DNA from: Alicyclobacillus tolerans
Lineage (GTDB): Bacteria > Bacillota > Bacilli > Alicyclobacillales > Alicyclobacillaceae
Length of the DNA: 64,000 bases
NCBI RefSeq assembly: GCF_021739485.1
Contig: NZ_JAJFNK010000027.1
Coordinates: forward strand, 1 to 64,000
Direction of reading: 5' to 3'
The translations under genes were made by a program, and so were the position numbers. A model generated the notes under the pieces. The model saw nothing but the letters and a program-made list of their open reading frames with translations, had not been told where the DNA came from and did no database searches. Below are positions 1 through 8,938 of the stretch, piece by piece. Within the stretch, counting starts at the first letter, position 1; each line of letters opens with the position of its first letter.

Positions 1-527
1 GGTTCAACAGACTATTATCAGCTGCTCTTTCTGCTAAAACCGTGACCTTTGCTGAGCTAACGGAATAGCCATGAAAAATTTAAATGAAAGACAGAGAAGT
101 CCGTCGCGACAGCCGTCGATGAACAGGAGCAACTCTAGGCGAAAGGTAAGCCTTTCTCAATTGTCGCCTTCTGTATCCTAGCTTTAGTTGTTCGGATCAC
201 GTCGCAAAAAACCTTCCTATCCAGTAGAAATTTCGCCGCGAGACGACACGATTTGCGCTGGACACTGCGGTTGCGACAGCCTAATTCGTCAAAGTCCGCG
301 GCTTTGACCGAGTCAAAGTACGGAAAGTCATCGATGTACCCATTTTTCAATCTTTTTTCCAGATAGTCTAGTTATGCTACAGCTACCCATACCCTAGGTC
401 CTATTCATGTTACAGACGCGCGACACTCCACGAAACCGACCAGGACGCACGAAGGCGAGACTTTGGAGGGACCCCCGGGAATTCGCTCCTATCCAACTCA
501 AAAAATTCCAGAAAAGAGGGAAGAATC
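1..527. other. Leading stretch without a confident gene
   Basis: No gene can be supported here. A 71-codon minus-strand frame (135-350) could start at a TTG with a weak GGA-type ribosome binding site. Its product is basic and Cys-containing and matches nothing I recognise, so it may be a decayed gene end. The last 40 bases hold the leader and ribosome binding site of the secreted protein that starts at 528. Confidence 0.4.
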
Positions 528-1922
528 ATGAAATTCAGCTCGAACTTGAAGGCAAAGACTCCGGTTGCTTTGACCGTGTTGCTGGTCGGAATGCTGAGTC
601 CGACCGTCGCATTTGCCGCTACCAACATGACTCCCGCAGGGACATTACCGACTGTGTCGATAGGCGTTAATGGGAAAACGATTGGGTCCATGCCTGTCTT
701 CATGAATCAAAGTGGAACCCATGTCCCCCTTTGGTATGTCATGAAGGCATTGAATCAATCCGGCATCAAAAGTACTTGGAACGGATGGACATGGAATCTT
801 ATGGTTCCCAAAACTACAACCATGCAGCCTTTGAACTTGCCGGCGGGTTCTGGCATGACGAAACTAACCATAAACGGACACTTGGCTGGAACGTTTGCAA
901 CAACCGTTGCAAAAGACCCCTTTTCAGGGCACATGACCACCTTCCTGTCCGAGTCTGTCCTAACCCAAGTGTTGAGCTCGCTCGGATTGAGTTCGGGAAT
1001 CCAGGGCCATGAGTGGTGGGTGAAAACGTCTTCTTCCTCCATGGCAGCACCTGCTGTCGCGACCATTACGGCAAATAAGACGGCTCAAACACTGCAAGGC
1101 GCAAGCTCTGCAATGTCCACGTCGGATGAAGCCACGTTTGTCGTAACGGCATTAACGGCGAACGGCAAACCGGCCGCCAACGAGCCAGTGACCTTCTACA
1201 TTGGACCCATGACGCCACTCAGCGGGATTCCGCCGCAACACTGGTATTCTTCGGCGTCGACCGAAGGGTCCAAATACATCGCCAGTATGAGCAAAACAAC
1301 CAACGACCAAGGTCAAGCCACCCTGGTCTTGTACGGACAACCGGCCGGCTCGATGGAGATGATTGGGGTTCAAATTGGCAACCTCAGCACTTACAGCACC
1401 ACAGCCATGAAGGCCGTGGGGTCTTTGGATGCTTGGTGGACCTCCCCCACGTCGAAGGCCACCGCTCCGATCGGAGATTACGTCACCGTATCTCCGTTTG
1501 CGACCACTTTAGACCCAGGGTCCAAGGTTTCGTTTCACATTGATGTTCAAAGCCCCAACGGACCCGTGGCCGGCGCGCACGTATCCATCAGTTCCACGAT
1601 GAAATCGGGTTCGTCCACGTCAATGAGCACCAGCTCGATGAGTACGAGTTCGACAAGCAATGCAGCGAATTCTGCGAGCAGTTCTATGGGCAATTCTATG
1701 AGTACAGGGTCCAGCATGAGTTCGACGTCGGGAAGTGCATCGTCTATGACAGGCAATTCAACGACGACCTTGGTAACGAACAGTATGGGTATGGCGACGT
1801 ATACCGCCAACGTGCCCGCTGGAGCGGCCATGCTGCCCATCCGCGTGGTAGCCACACAGCCGTCCAATCCCGGACGGATCAGCGGAGGCTTGAATATGTT
1901 GTGGGTGAGCCCGATGAACTGA
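528..1922 (+). CDS. Secreted Met/Ser-rich protein with Ig-like region
   Basis: A 464-residue exported protein of unknown role. Residues 1-30 are a Sec signal peptide (basic start, hydrophobic core, AFA-A cleavage). Residues ~40-150 resemble the paired stalk domains of copper-amine-oxidase-N-type proteins (IGVNGK, LTINGH and a WW pair at ~150). Residues ~160-370 look like one or two bacterial Ig-like folds, with phrases such as 'NGKPAANEPVTF' and 'SPNGPVAGAHVSIS'. Residues ~375-430 are a low-complexity Ser/Thr/Met tract before a final beta segment. The start is set by GAGGGAAG eight bases upstream of ATG. It stands alone and ends in a strong bidirectional terminator. Surface or S-layer-associated function is inferred only; the Met-rich tract could bind copper, but that is a guess. 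Confidence 0.85.
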   Translation: MKFSSNLKAKTPVALTVLLVGMLSPTVAFAATNMTPAGTLPTVSIGVNGKTIGSMPVFMNQSGTHVPLWYVMKALNQSGIKSTWNGWTWNLMVPKTTTMQPLNLPAGSGMTKLTINGHLAGTFATTVAKDPFSGHMTTFLSESVLTQVLSSLGLSSGIQGHEWWVKTSSSSMAAPAVATITANKTAQTLQGASSAMSTSDEATFVVTALTANGKPAANEPVTFYIGPMTPLSGIPPQHWYSSASTEGSKYIASMSKTTNDQGQATLVLYGQPAGSMEMIGVQIGNLSTYSTTAMKAVGSLDAWWTSPTSKATAPIGDYVTVSPFATTLDPGSKVSFHIDVQSPNGPVAGAHVSISSTMKSGSSTSMSTSSMSTSSTSNAANSASSSMGNSMSTGSSMSSTSGSASSMTGNSTTTLVTNSMGMATYTANVPAGAAMLPIRVVATQPSNPGRISGGLNMLWVSPMN

Positions 1923-2010
1923 CCTCGAAACGTTTCATCAAAATCACTGTGAATGGCTTCAGGGCAATTGCTTCGATAAACGCGCGCCTTGGGCGTGCGG
2001 AACAGCAAAA

Positions 2011-2043
2011 GGGCCAGCGCGCAACGGTTGAGCGCGCTGGCCC
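2011..2043. terminator. Bidirectional rho-independent terminator
   Basis: A perfect 12-bp GC-rich stem (GGGCCAGCGCGC with its complement) and 9-base loop, with T-rich sequence on both sides. It lies between the convergent secreted-protein gene and sdhB and can serve both. Confidence 0.9.
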
Positions 2044-2114
2044 TTTCCTTGTCAGTCTTCGGTGACCGCCGATGGTCTGTGTTCCAAGTGACATGAGTCC
2101 TCTTTGACAGGGAC

Positions 2115-2849
2115 CTACTTCTTCCCCATACGCCATCCCGTTGCGGCCATTTTGCGGCGCACGTACGTCAACTGATCGCGCAAAGGGATCCCGATGGGAC
2201 AGTTGTCGTCGCAAGCCATCAACCCAATGCACCCAAAGATGCCGTCCTCGCTTCCCACCACTTCAAAATACTCCTGGTCCGTCCGCTTATCGCGCGGGTC
2301 TAGCATAAAGCGAGCCACGCGATTGACCCCGGCCGCGCCAATGAAATTCGGTTTAATGTTGGCCGTGGCACAGCCTCCAATGCAGCATCCACACTCGATG
2401 CAGCGCTCCGCTTCGTAGATTCTCAGCGCAAGTTCGTTATCCATTCTCGCTTCCTGGGCCTGCTCGTCAAACGGATCGTCGTTGTGAATCCACGACTCCG
2501 TCTTCAAAGAGATGTCGCGGAACCAAACCCCAGTGTCCACCGACAAGTCTCCCAGCAGTTTAAACACTGGCAGCGGCATCAAAGTCGTCTCTTGGGGCAG
2601 GTCCTTCGTCAGTGTCTTGCAGGCGAGTGTGGGCCGCCCGTTGACCAGCATCCCGCACGACCCGCAAATTGCCGCGCGGCAGACGAAGTCAAAGCGCAAA
2701 GAAGGGTCTTGTTCTTCCCGCAATTTGTTAAGGACGACAAACAGAGTCATCCGGGGTTCTTCCGTGACGTGAAAGTCTTGCAGAAACGGTTTATTCCCGG
2801 GTTCGTCCGGGTTGTAGCGGAAAATGCGGAAGGTCAGTTCCCTGGCCAT
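2115..2849 (-). CDS. sdhB: Succinate dehydrogenase/fumarate reductase iron-sulfur subunit
   Basis: Passes electrons from the flavoprotein to the membrane quinone site. It shows the three expected clusters: a [2Fe-2S] site at C57/C62/C65/C77 (CRAAICGSCG..C), a [4Fe-4S] motif CIECGCCIGGC at ~150, and a [3Fe-4S] site CIGLMACDDNCP near ~210. The 244-residue length is normal. The ATG at 2849 has AAGGAG nine bases upstream; an ATG two codons earlier is too close to the site. It is the last gene of the operon, 18 bp after sdhA. The form is the one paired with a single large cytochrome b (type B), as in Wolinella FrdB, rather than the Bacillus-style SdhB. Confidence 0.95.
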   Translation of the reverse strand: MARELTFRIFRYNPDEPGNKPFLQDFHVTEEPRMTLFVVLNKLREEQDPSLRFDFVCRAAICGSCGMLVNGRPTLACKTLTKDLPQETTLMPLPVFKLLGDLSVDTGVWFRDISLKTESWIHNDDPFDEQAQEARMDNELALRIYEAERCIECGCCIGGCATANIKPNFIGAAGVNRVARFMLDPRDKRTDQEYFEVVGSEDGIFGCIGLMACDDNCPIGIPLRDQLTYVRRKMAATGWRMGKK

Positions 2850-2867
2850 GTTCATCAGCTCCTTTCG

Positions 2868-4724
2868 TTACGGCTTGCCCGCATTTCCTGGATTTTGTCC
2901 TTTTCCTTGACCGGCCTGAAACGTGCTCGTCGCTTCACCGTAGCCTCGGTCACCCGGCGGAGACTCTGTAATTTTCACTGGCTCATACTGAAGTTCAGGT
3001 TCCGTGGCGCCTGTCGGCCAATAAGCCAAGGTCCTTTTCAGCCAGTTGACGTCGTCGCGCTTTGGAAAGTCCTCGCGGAAGTGGCTTCCCCGGCTCTCTT
3101 GCCTTGCCAAAGCACCCTGAGCGATGCAATACGCCAGCCTCACCATTCCAGGCAGCCGCAAAGCCGCTGCGAGCTCTGGGTCCCCCCCGCGTCCACCGCC
3201 GCGAAGCCCGATGTGCTGTGTGCGCTCGTGCAGTTCCTGAAGCTGCTTCACAGCCTGTTTAAGCGGGTCCTCCGTCCGGAAAATGCCCACGTTCTGGCTC
3301 AAGACGTTTTCCATTTGACGCCGCAGTTCGTACACGTTCTCAGTGCCGCCTGTCCGTTCTTGCAGCCTCTTGATGCGGTCCTCCTGTTGGTGCAGGTGTT
3401 CTTCAATCAACGACGTCTTCACATCAAGCGAGACGTCTCGCGTGTACTTCGCAATCTGGCTGCCGACGATCTTCCCAGCAACCACGGTCTCCGCCAGCGA
3501 GTTTCCGCCCAGTCGGTTGAACCCGTGCAAGTCCCAACACGCCGCTTCGCCCAGCGCGAACAAATGGTCCAGGCCGTGCGCCTTTCCATGGATGTCCGTG
3601 CGGACCCCGCCCATACTGTAGTGCTGAGTCGGGCGCACCGGGATGAGGTCGTGCACGGGGTCGATCCCGGCGAAGTTCCGACAGATGGTGGCGATTTCGC
3701 GCAAGTTGGTGTTGATGTGTTTTTCCCCCAAGTGGCGAATGTCCAGCCAAACGTGGTCTCCGTACGGACTCTCAACTCCGTAACCGGCGCGGATGTGCTG
3801 CATGATTCGCCGCGACACCACGTCTCGGGAAGCCAGCTCTTTTTTGCCTGGCTCGTAGTCAGGCATAAACCGGTACAGGTTTTTGTCTAACAGGTAACCG
3901 CCGTCACCGCGGGCCCCTTCGGTCACGAGGATCCACGACGGGACAATGCCTGTGGGGTGAAACTGTACGGCTTCCATGTTCCCCAACGGCACGACACCGG
4001 TATCTAACGCCAGCGACATCCCGGACCCCTCGTTGATGACCGCGTTGGTCGACGCGCCATACAGCCGCCCGTACCCGCCTGTCGCAATCACCGTGACCTT
4101 GGCGGTGTAAACTCGCAAGGCACCGGTCCGCAAACAGCGCACCACCGCACCGTAGCAGCGCTCCCCGTCATGAATGAGGCTGAGCGCTTCGACCCGGTCG
4201 TGCACTGTAATCCCGAGTTTTAGCACCATGCTGTCCATCGTGTACAGTACGGTGTGGCCCGTGCCGTCTGCTGTGTAACAAGTTCGCCACTTGGCAGTGC
4301 CGCCGAAGTTGCGGGCGGAAATCAGGCCGACTTTTTCCGGGTCCTCGTGAATCTCTTTGCCGTCGTAGATCCGTTTGTCGAGCGTGACACGCGTCCAGGG
4401 CACGCCCCAGTGCGCCATCTCCCGTACCGCCACCGGGGCTGTGTCTGCAAACAGCCGGGCAACATCCTGGTCACAGCCCCAGTCCGAGCCCTTGACGGTG
4501 TCGAGAAAGTGGATGTCGGGACTGTCTCCTTTGCCCATCGCCGTGTTGGCCAAAGACGCTTGCATGCCGCCTTGAGCCGCTGAACTGTGGGACCGCCGCG
4601 GCGGCACCAAGCTCAAAATCGTCACGTTCCATCCGCTCACAGCCGATTCAATCGCCGCCCGCTCTCCGGCCAAACCCGCTCCAATCACTAGGACGTCGGT
4701 CACATAGGTTTCGTAATAACTCAT
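2868..4724 (-). CDS. sdhA: Succinate dehydrogenase/fumarate reductase flavoprotein subunit
   Basis: The 618-residue FAD-binding catalytic subunit that interconverts succinate and fumarate. The N-terminus has the Rossmann motif VLVIGAGLAGERAA. The SHSSAAQGG segment holds the covalent-FAD histidine region, and HPTGI, the R-G-A-R active-site segment and HYSMGGV are all present. The ATG at 4724 overlaps the sdhC stop as ATGA, so the two are translationally coupled; the longer open frame upstream lies inside sdhC and is not used. Product: cytoplasmic face of the membrane complex. The C-terminus ends in a Gly/Gln-rich tail. Confidence 0.95.
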   Translation of the reverse strand: MSYYETYVTDVLVIGAGLAGERAAIESAVSGWNVTILSLVPPRRSHSSAAQGGMQASLANTAMGKGDSPDIHFLDTVKGSDWGCDQDVARLFADTAPVAVREMAHWGVPWTRVTLDKRIYDGKEIHEDPEKVGLISARNFGGTAKWRTCYTADGTGHTVLYTMDSMVLKLGITVHDRVEALSLIHDGERCYGAVVRCLRTGALRVYTAKVTVIATGGYGRLYGASTNAVINEGSGMSLALDTGVVPLGNMEAVQFHPTGIVPSWILVTEGARGDGGYLLDKNLYRFMPDYEPGKKELASRDVVSRRIMQHIRAGYGVESPYGDHVWLDIRHLGEKHINTNLREIATICRNFAGIDPVHDLIPVRPTQHYSMGGVRTDIHGKAHGLDHLFALGEAACWDLHGFNRLGGNSLAETVVAGKIVGSQIAKYTRDVSLDVKTSLIEEHLHQQEDRIKRLQERTGGTENVYELRRQMENVLSQNVGIFRTEDPLKQAVKQLQELHERTQHIGLRGGGRGGDPELAAALRLPGMVRLAYCIAQGALARQESRGSHFREDFPKRDDVNWLKRTLAYWPTGATEPELQYEPVKITESPPGDRGYGEATSTFQAGQGKGQNPGNAGKP

Positions 4725-5359
4725 AGCTGTGATGCCCCCAATGCGTAAAATACCCACAGCGTAGCCGCTCCGATGGCAATCGTGCACACCGTGATGACGC
4801 TGAGCACGCGCTTGACGCTGTGCCGGCGCACCCATCCCCACTTGACGAAGATCCGGTACAGACCTACGCTGGCATGATACTCAGACAATAAAAGAAGGAC
4901 GATGTAAAAGACCAAAAAACCGCCTGCGACGCGAAGAGAACTCAACTTGGCATCAATGCCTGCAAACGTCACTACCGCGATGTGGATAACGGCTAAAATC
5001 AACAGCGCGGCCCCCGTGATGGCTTGAAACACCCATGACCAGGTATCGTTGTGGCGAATCATCCGGGCATGGCGCCAGACAATTTTTTGTTCGCGCCACT
5101 GCCGCGGCATGCGGCGAACGACGGCCCCCACGTGCGATCCGATGACCAAAATCAAAAAAACGACCGTCACAGGCACCAACCCGCTCACTTCCATAAAGTG
5201 AGCGAGTGCGTTAAACGCGTTGATACCCAGCAAAATCGCGGCCACGAACAGCATGTGCGTCCACAAAAACAACACCAACAGCAAGCCGCTCACCATTTGT
5301 ACGGCTTCAACAATAAAATCAGCCCGTGGACTGCGGGTCAGGGCCTCTTGGAGCTGCAT
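4721..5359 (-). CDS. sdhC: Succinate dehydrogenase type B di-haem cytochrome b
   Basis: A 212-residue membrane anchor with about five transmembrane helices. Four histidines in membrane segments, H35 (FLWTHM), H76 (GSHVGA), H126 (VIHIAV) and H162 (SEYHASVGLYRI), match the spacing of the four axial haem ligands in the Wolinella di-haem fumarate reductase anchor. This points to menaquinone coupling. The ATG lies inside the end of the upstream zinc-ribbon gene, with a GGGAGG site just before it, so the start depends on translation of that gene or is at least accessible through it. Confidence 0.93.
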   Translation of the reverse strand: MQLQEALTRSPRADFIVEAVQMVSGLLLVLFLWTHMLFVAAILLGINAFNALAHFMEVSGLVPVTVVFLILVIGSHVGAVVRRMPRQWREQKIVWRHARMIRHNDTWSWVFQAITGAALLILAVIHIAVVTFAGIDAKLSSLRVAGGFLVFYIVLLLLSEYHASVGLYRIFVKWGWVRRHSVKRVLSVITVCTIAIGAATLWVFYALGASQL

Positions 5360-5522
5360 TTTTTCCTCCCCTTTCGCCCGGAAGACTAGACGACTGCACC
5401 TTCCCGCACAGAGAACACACCCTTACAGGAACCTTCAGTTCGTATTCGTCGTCACTAAAATTTGAGTCATCCGAAACAAACTCCACCGTGACAGGCGCCC
5501 CACAGCAACTCGACAGTTCCAT
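5319..5522 (-). CDS. Small zinc-ribbon-like protein leading the sdh operon
   Basis: A 67-residue protein with two Cys pairs (C6-C7 followed by GAP, and CSLC at 36-39), the usual layout of a tiny zinc ribbon. The ATG at 5522 is preceded by a strong GGAGGAGAAGG site, which is why I accept it despite its size. Its last 41 bases overlap the start of sdhC in another frame and carry the sdhC ribosome binding site, so it probably couples translation into the operon. An acidic middle (SDDSNFSDDEYE) separates the Cys pairs. No specific function is known to me; a role in complex assembly is speculation from position. Confidence 0.75.
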   Translation of the reverse strand: MELSSCCGAPVTVEFVSDDSNFSDDEYELKVPVRVCSLCGKVQSSSLPGERGGKNAAPRGPDPQSTG

Positions 5523-5712
5523 GCCTTCTCCTCCAATGGTGAGACATGGCCAAAACCTGGGATGACGAGCATTGTTCCAGGGTATTTGAGTGTGTGGCCA
5601 AAGGGACGGGTCAACCCGGGATCCTGGCGGGATGATTACAGTTCATTTGTACGTGGGTTTTGTCAGGTGTATGTCACAACTGTGATAAAAGCGTGAACAA
5701 GTCCAACGAGGT

Positions 5713-5750
5713 GAGCCTGGCTGAGGGGGTTCGTCGAGCCTGACTGAGGG
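5713..5750. repeat. Two 15-bp direct repeats between genes
   Basis: GAGCCTGGCTGAGGG and GAGCCTGACTGAGGG (14 of 15 identical) start 23 bp apart, in the gap between the FUSC gene end and the zinc-ribbon gene. Confidence 0.8.
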
Positions 5751-5781
5751 TTTAGATGGACCTTGTGGTGGTTGCCGGGGG

Positions 5782-7983
5782 TTAAGAAACGGTGTGGATC
5801 GGTACCATCCGCAGCATGGTTTCAGCAATTTCCTGCAGGCGTACGAGGCCCATGGTGAAAGCCGTCGTTGGAAACGAATCGACCAAATTCCCGAACTGGG
5901 GCGTTTGAAAAGCCAAGGGCATGACATTCCCTTCTGCAGCTCGGACAGCCTGCTCGATGTTCTCCAACAGCGCATCCATCTGGTTCACCCAAGCCAAAAC
6001 AATCGGGCTTTCGGCGAGGTGGGGTTCGACGCCCACGCGCGACTCCAAGGAAAGCAGCGTATCCGAAAACCGGTGTAAGGCGGTGACAAGTCCGGCCACG
6101 GCAGACGCGTCCAGCGCGTGGTGCACTGGTTCTTGCAAGAACTGTTCGATGACGCTCGTGACATTGGTTCGAGCCAAGCGGGCTTGTTTGCGCGCCTGGA
6201 CCACTTGAGACGAAGAGCCTCCAGGCTGAGCCATGACGCTGCGAAAGTACTGTCTCATCGCGGCCATCCAATTCCCGATGCTGCTAGGCACGTTTTGCCG
6301 CTGCCAGGTCGGCCACAGCAGATAGACCGTCAGGGCCCACATGCTGCCGGCAACGGTATAGGCCACTCGGGAGACCATGGCCGTCAGCGGAGAACTGTGT
6401 TCAAAAAACGAAAGCAACATGACAATTTCCGCCGTCAGAAAGACCGAAAACAAGGCGTAATTAAAGTTCACGACAGCGTACATGCTCCATGCGAAACCCA
6501 GGATAAGTGCCAGGCCAAACAGGTGGCTGGAATCGGGAATCAAGATCAGCAAACTCGCGAGCAATACTCCGAGCACGGTTCCGAACATCCGGGCCGTCCC
6601 GCGGGAAAAGGTGGAGAAAAAGTCCGGTTTGAGGATGATGCCTGTGGTCAACGGGAGCCAATAGCCCCTGGGCAAGTGCAACGTCCGGGACACGGCTGCA
6701 GCGAGCATCAACGCTGCGGCCAGTCGTACGGCGTGACGGAATGAAGGCGAACGAAACGTCAGGTTCGCCCGAATCAGAAACCACATCCTGCGCAGCTGCA
6801 TTGGAGCCACACGGTGCGGAGCGTACGCGACTACGTACGCCTCATCCGGGGCAGGCGAATCTATGACATCTGCCACTTGCATCAACTTTGAAACCAACTG
6901 ATGCAAGCAAACAAAGAAGTCCTGCTGAGAATCCCGGGTTTGGCGGCTTCCCATCTGCTCGACGAGGCTTTCCAATTGCCGCAATGCAGGATCTTTAGAA
7001 AGCCGCACGTTGCCGGAGTCGACGAGTGGGGTGCGAACGCGCATTGTTTTTTTTCCCGGACTAGCGTGGGCAGCAGCGTGGCCAGCAGCGTGGAGAAACT
7101 GGCCTGCCGCAGAAAAAGCTGGGTGTGCGCCACGCCCAAGACATGCTGCATTGGCATCCTCGACCCTTGTCGCGGCGGCCTCTCCGTTTGCGAGGAATGC
7201 GCCTTTGGCTCCGCCTGGATCAGCGCTTTCGTCCCGTTTGCCCATCGCCGCGACGCGGTCGAGAGTGACCAAGTCGATCCGGATCATTTCCGCCAAATTC
7301 ATTAAGACCCGCAGCCGGTTCCATTGGTCTTGGCGCAGGTAGGAATCGTTCAAAGTCGTGTCTGCCTCGAGCAGACGAGAAGCCACTTGCAAATCGGCAG
7401 GGCGCGTCAGCAAATCAGCGTAATTTGCCAGGGCCGCGTAAACGGAAGCGACGGCCTCTGTTTCCGCACGGGCAGGGGAAAACCAATCCGACAACAGCAG
7501 CAACGCGATCTGCAACATCCCCCCAGCAAACGCCAATCCCGCATGTTGAAGCGCCTGCACAGGGCCTTGTGCGTACTGGGAAACAAGGATCAGTGAATTG
7601 GTCGTCAACAACCCAATTTGTGCTGCCGTCGCACTGACGGACGTCATCAACCCGGTGGTCAGTCCACTGAGCCCAATCAGGGCCACAATCAGAGCACCGA
7701 CATTACCCGCAATGCCGCCTACGAAAGTGGAGACCCCCATCCACACACTGACTATGAAGGTGGTTCGGACGCGTTTGCGCAAAGGACCCGTCATTCCTGC
7801 AAACGCTGCAACCAAAGCGCCCATCGCCATCCCCAAGCCAGACAGTGTATGTCCCGTGACATATCCGGCAATTAAGGGCACGGCTACCGCGATCGCGTTA
7901 TGCAACGCCGGCCCGAATCTCAACTGTGCCGTATCGCGCTTCGTGATGTCGTCTAATCCGTGCCGCATGCTCTGTGACCACAT
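5782..7983 (-). CDS. FUSC-family inner-membrane exporter (aromatic/fusaric acid type)
   Basis: A 733-residue protein of the FUSC/YccS/AaeB type: an N-terminal membrane block (roughly residues 30-150, ALHNAIAVAVPLIAGY onward), a long soluble helical region, a second block of about six helices (roughly 420-560, including GYWLPLTTGIILKPDF and RGTARMFGTVLG, a segment typical of the FUSC_2 domain), and a helical tail. Such proteins export aromatic acids or related toxic anions; the substrate here is unknown. The ATG at 7983 is chosen because AAAGGCGGAAG sits nine bases upstream; the open frame extends 37 codons further without a better site. The gene is single, and no MFP/periplasmic partner is present, as expected in a monoderm. 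Confidence 0.85.
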   Translation of the reverse strand: MWSQSMRHGLDDITKRDTAQLRFGPALHNAIAVAVPLIAGYVTGHTLSGLGMAMGALVAAFAGMTGPLRKRVRTTFIVSVWMGVSTFVGGIAGNVGALIVALIGLSGLTTGLMTSVSATAAQIGLLTTNSLILVSQYAQGPVQALQHAGLAFAGGMLQIALLLLSDWFSPARAETEAVASVYAALANYADLLTRPADLQVASRLLEADTTLNDSYLRQDQWNRLRVLMNLAEMIRIDLVTLDRVAAMGKRDESADPGGAKGAFLANGEAAATRVEDANAACLGRGAHPAFSAAGQFLHAAGHAAAHASPGKKTMRVRTPLVDSGNVRLSKDPALRQLESLVEQMGSRQTRDSQQDFFVCLHQLVSKLMQVADVIDSPAPDEAYVVAYAPHRVAPMQLRRMWFLIRANLTFRSPSFRHAVRLAAALMLAAAVSRTLHLPRGYWLPLTTGIILKPDFFSTFSRGTARMFGTVLGVLLASLLILIPDSSHLFGLALILGFAWSMYAVVNFNYALFSVFLTAEIVMLLSFFEHSSPLTAMVSRVAYTVAGSMWALTVYLLWPTWQRQNVPSSIGNWMAAMRQYFRSVMAQPGGSSSQVVQARKQARLARTNVTSVIEQFLQEPVHHALDASAVAGLVTALHRFSDTLLSLESRVGVEPHLAESPIVLAWVNQMDALLENIEQAVRAAEGNVMPLAFQTPQFGNLVDSFPTTAFTMGLVRLQEIAETMLRMVPIHTVS

Positions 7984-8171
7984 CAAGTCGCTTCCGCCTT
8001 TCGTGCAAAGCTGCAATGGCTTCATGATAACACGGAGTTTTCCGGTTGAGAGAGTTGAACTTCTGTTCCCTGCTCTGCGTGCCCACTTTGACAAAACAAA
8101 CAGCCACCTGTCGCACCGCTGTCACTGCGCGATGAACAAGATGGCCGCTGTTGTGCAGTTTTTTGGTTCTA

Positions 8172-8768
8172 CTATTCCGCCACGACCGACGAATGCGGGG
8201 ACGTCTCGTGCGCCGGGCTCTGGTGACTCTGAGCGACACTGCGCATCAGGTTTTCAGTCACCAGATACAAGCCAATCGCCGCGGAAATGAGTCCTGACCA
8301 TCCCCCAAACGCGGAGTTCATTCCCGTCAAATTGGCTAGAGAGCCGCCGAGGAACGCGAAGAACACAAAGAAGAAAAGTGCACCAAAGACTTTACTGACT
8401 CGGAAGGCTGCGAACACGAACGGAATACAGACGATGGTCCACACCATGAGAAACACGCCGAGCGCTGTGTTGGCATCGGGGCCAAACTTCAACACGCCGT
8501 TCAATTGCAGGTAGACGAACAGGAACAAAGAACTGAAGAATCCTCCAAACACCCCATTGACGGTAAGACCGAATGAGTTTCCGCGGACGAAATCGAAGGT
8601 TCCAGCCAAGAAGTACACGAGACCCCCGCACACGAGAATCGCTGGCATAAAAGCGAGTGTCGCTGCAGCTGGAATTAAATGGGCGTTCGGTAAGTTTAAC
8701 ATCGTTTGCGCCACTACAAACGCACAGAGTCCAAGTGTCAATGGATCTGCCAAGCTGTGTTCACGCAT
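8172..8768 (-). CDS. satP: Acetate/succinate channel, GPR1/FUN34/YaaH (SatP) family
   Basis: A 198-residue protein with six transmembrane segments, starting with the family signature near residue 7 (ADPLTLGLCAF, equivalent to NPxPLGL). These proteins move acetate and other small monocarboxylates. The charged C-terminal tail is His/Ser-rich. The ATG is preceded by AAGGGG. Two good cre sites lie 48-170 bp upstream, so catabolite control by CcpA is likely, fitting a role in acetate uptake or overflow. Confidence 0.88.
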   Translation of the reverse strand: MREHSLADPLTLGLCAFVVAQTMLNLPNAHLIPAAATLAFMPAILVCGGLVYFLAGTFDFVRGNSFGLTVNGVFGGFFSSLFLFVYLQLNGVLKFGPDANTALGVFLMVWTIVCIPFVFAAFRVSKVFGALFFFVFFAFLGGSLANLTGMNSAFGGWSGLISAAIGLYLVTENLMRSVAQSHQSPAHETSPHSSVVAE

Positions 8769-8815
8769 CGTTCATACCCCTTTTCTGGTCGTGATTCATG
8801 AATCCTCAGAAACCC

Positions 8816-8829
8816 TGGAAACGCTTTCA
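8816..8829 (-). promoter_or_regulatory. cre site (CcpA) upstream of satP
   Basis: TGGAAACGCTTTCA fits the palindromic catabolite-responsive-element consensus (TGNAANCGNNNNCA) and is 48 bp before the satP start. Confidence 0.7.
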
Positions 8830-8924
8830 AACTTGTTCAGCATCAGACATAAGCAGGCTGCACGGGACCTCTTTTAACCTCTCATCAACCATCCTCCTTT
8901 TGCAAATTCTCAAAGCGCCTTTTA

Positions 8925-8938
8925 TAAAAGCGCTTTCA
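8925..8938 (-). promoter_or_regulatory. Second cre site upstream of satP
   Basis: On the minus strand it reads TGAAAGCGCTTTTA, close to the ideal CcpA site. It forms one arm of a local inverted repeat (AAAGCGC ... GCGCTTT). Confidence 0.65.

Noticed and set aside
2484..3890. Long 468-codon plus-strand frame
   Set aside because: It lies antisense to sdhB and sdhA, whose motifs are unmistakable. It has no ribosome binding site and an unnatural composition.
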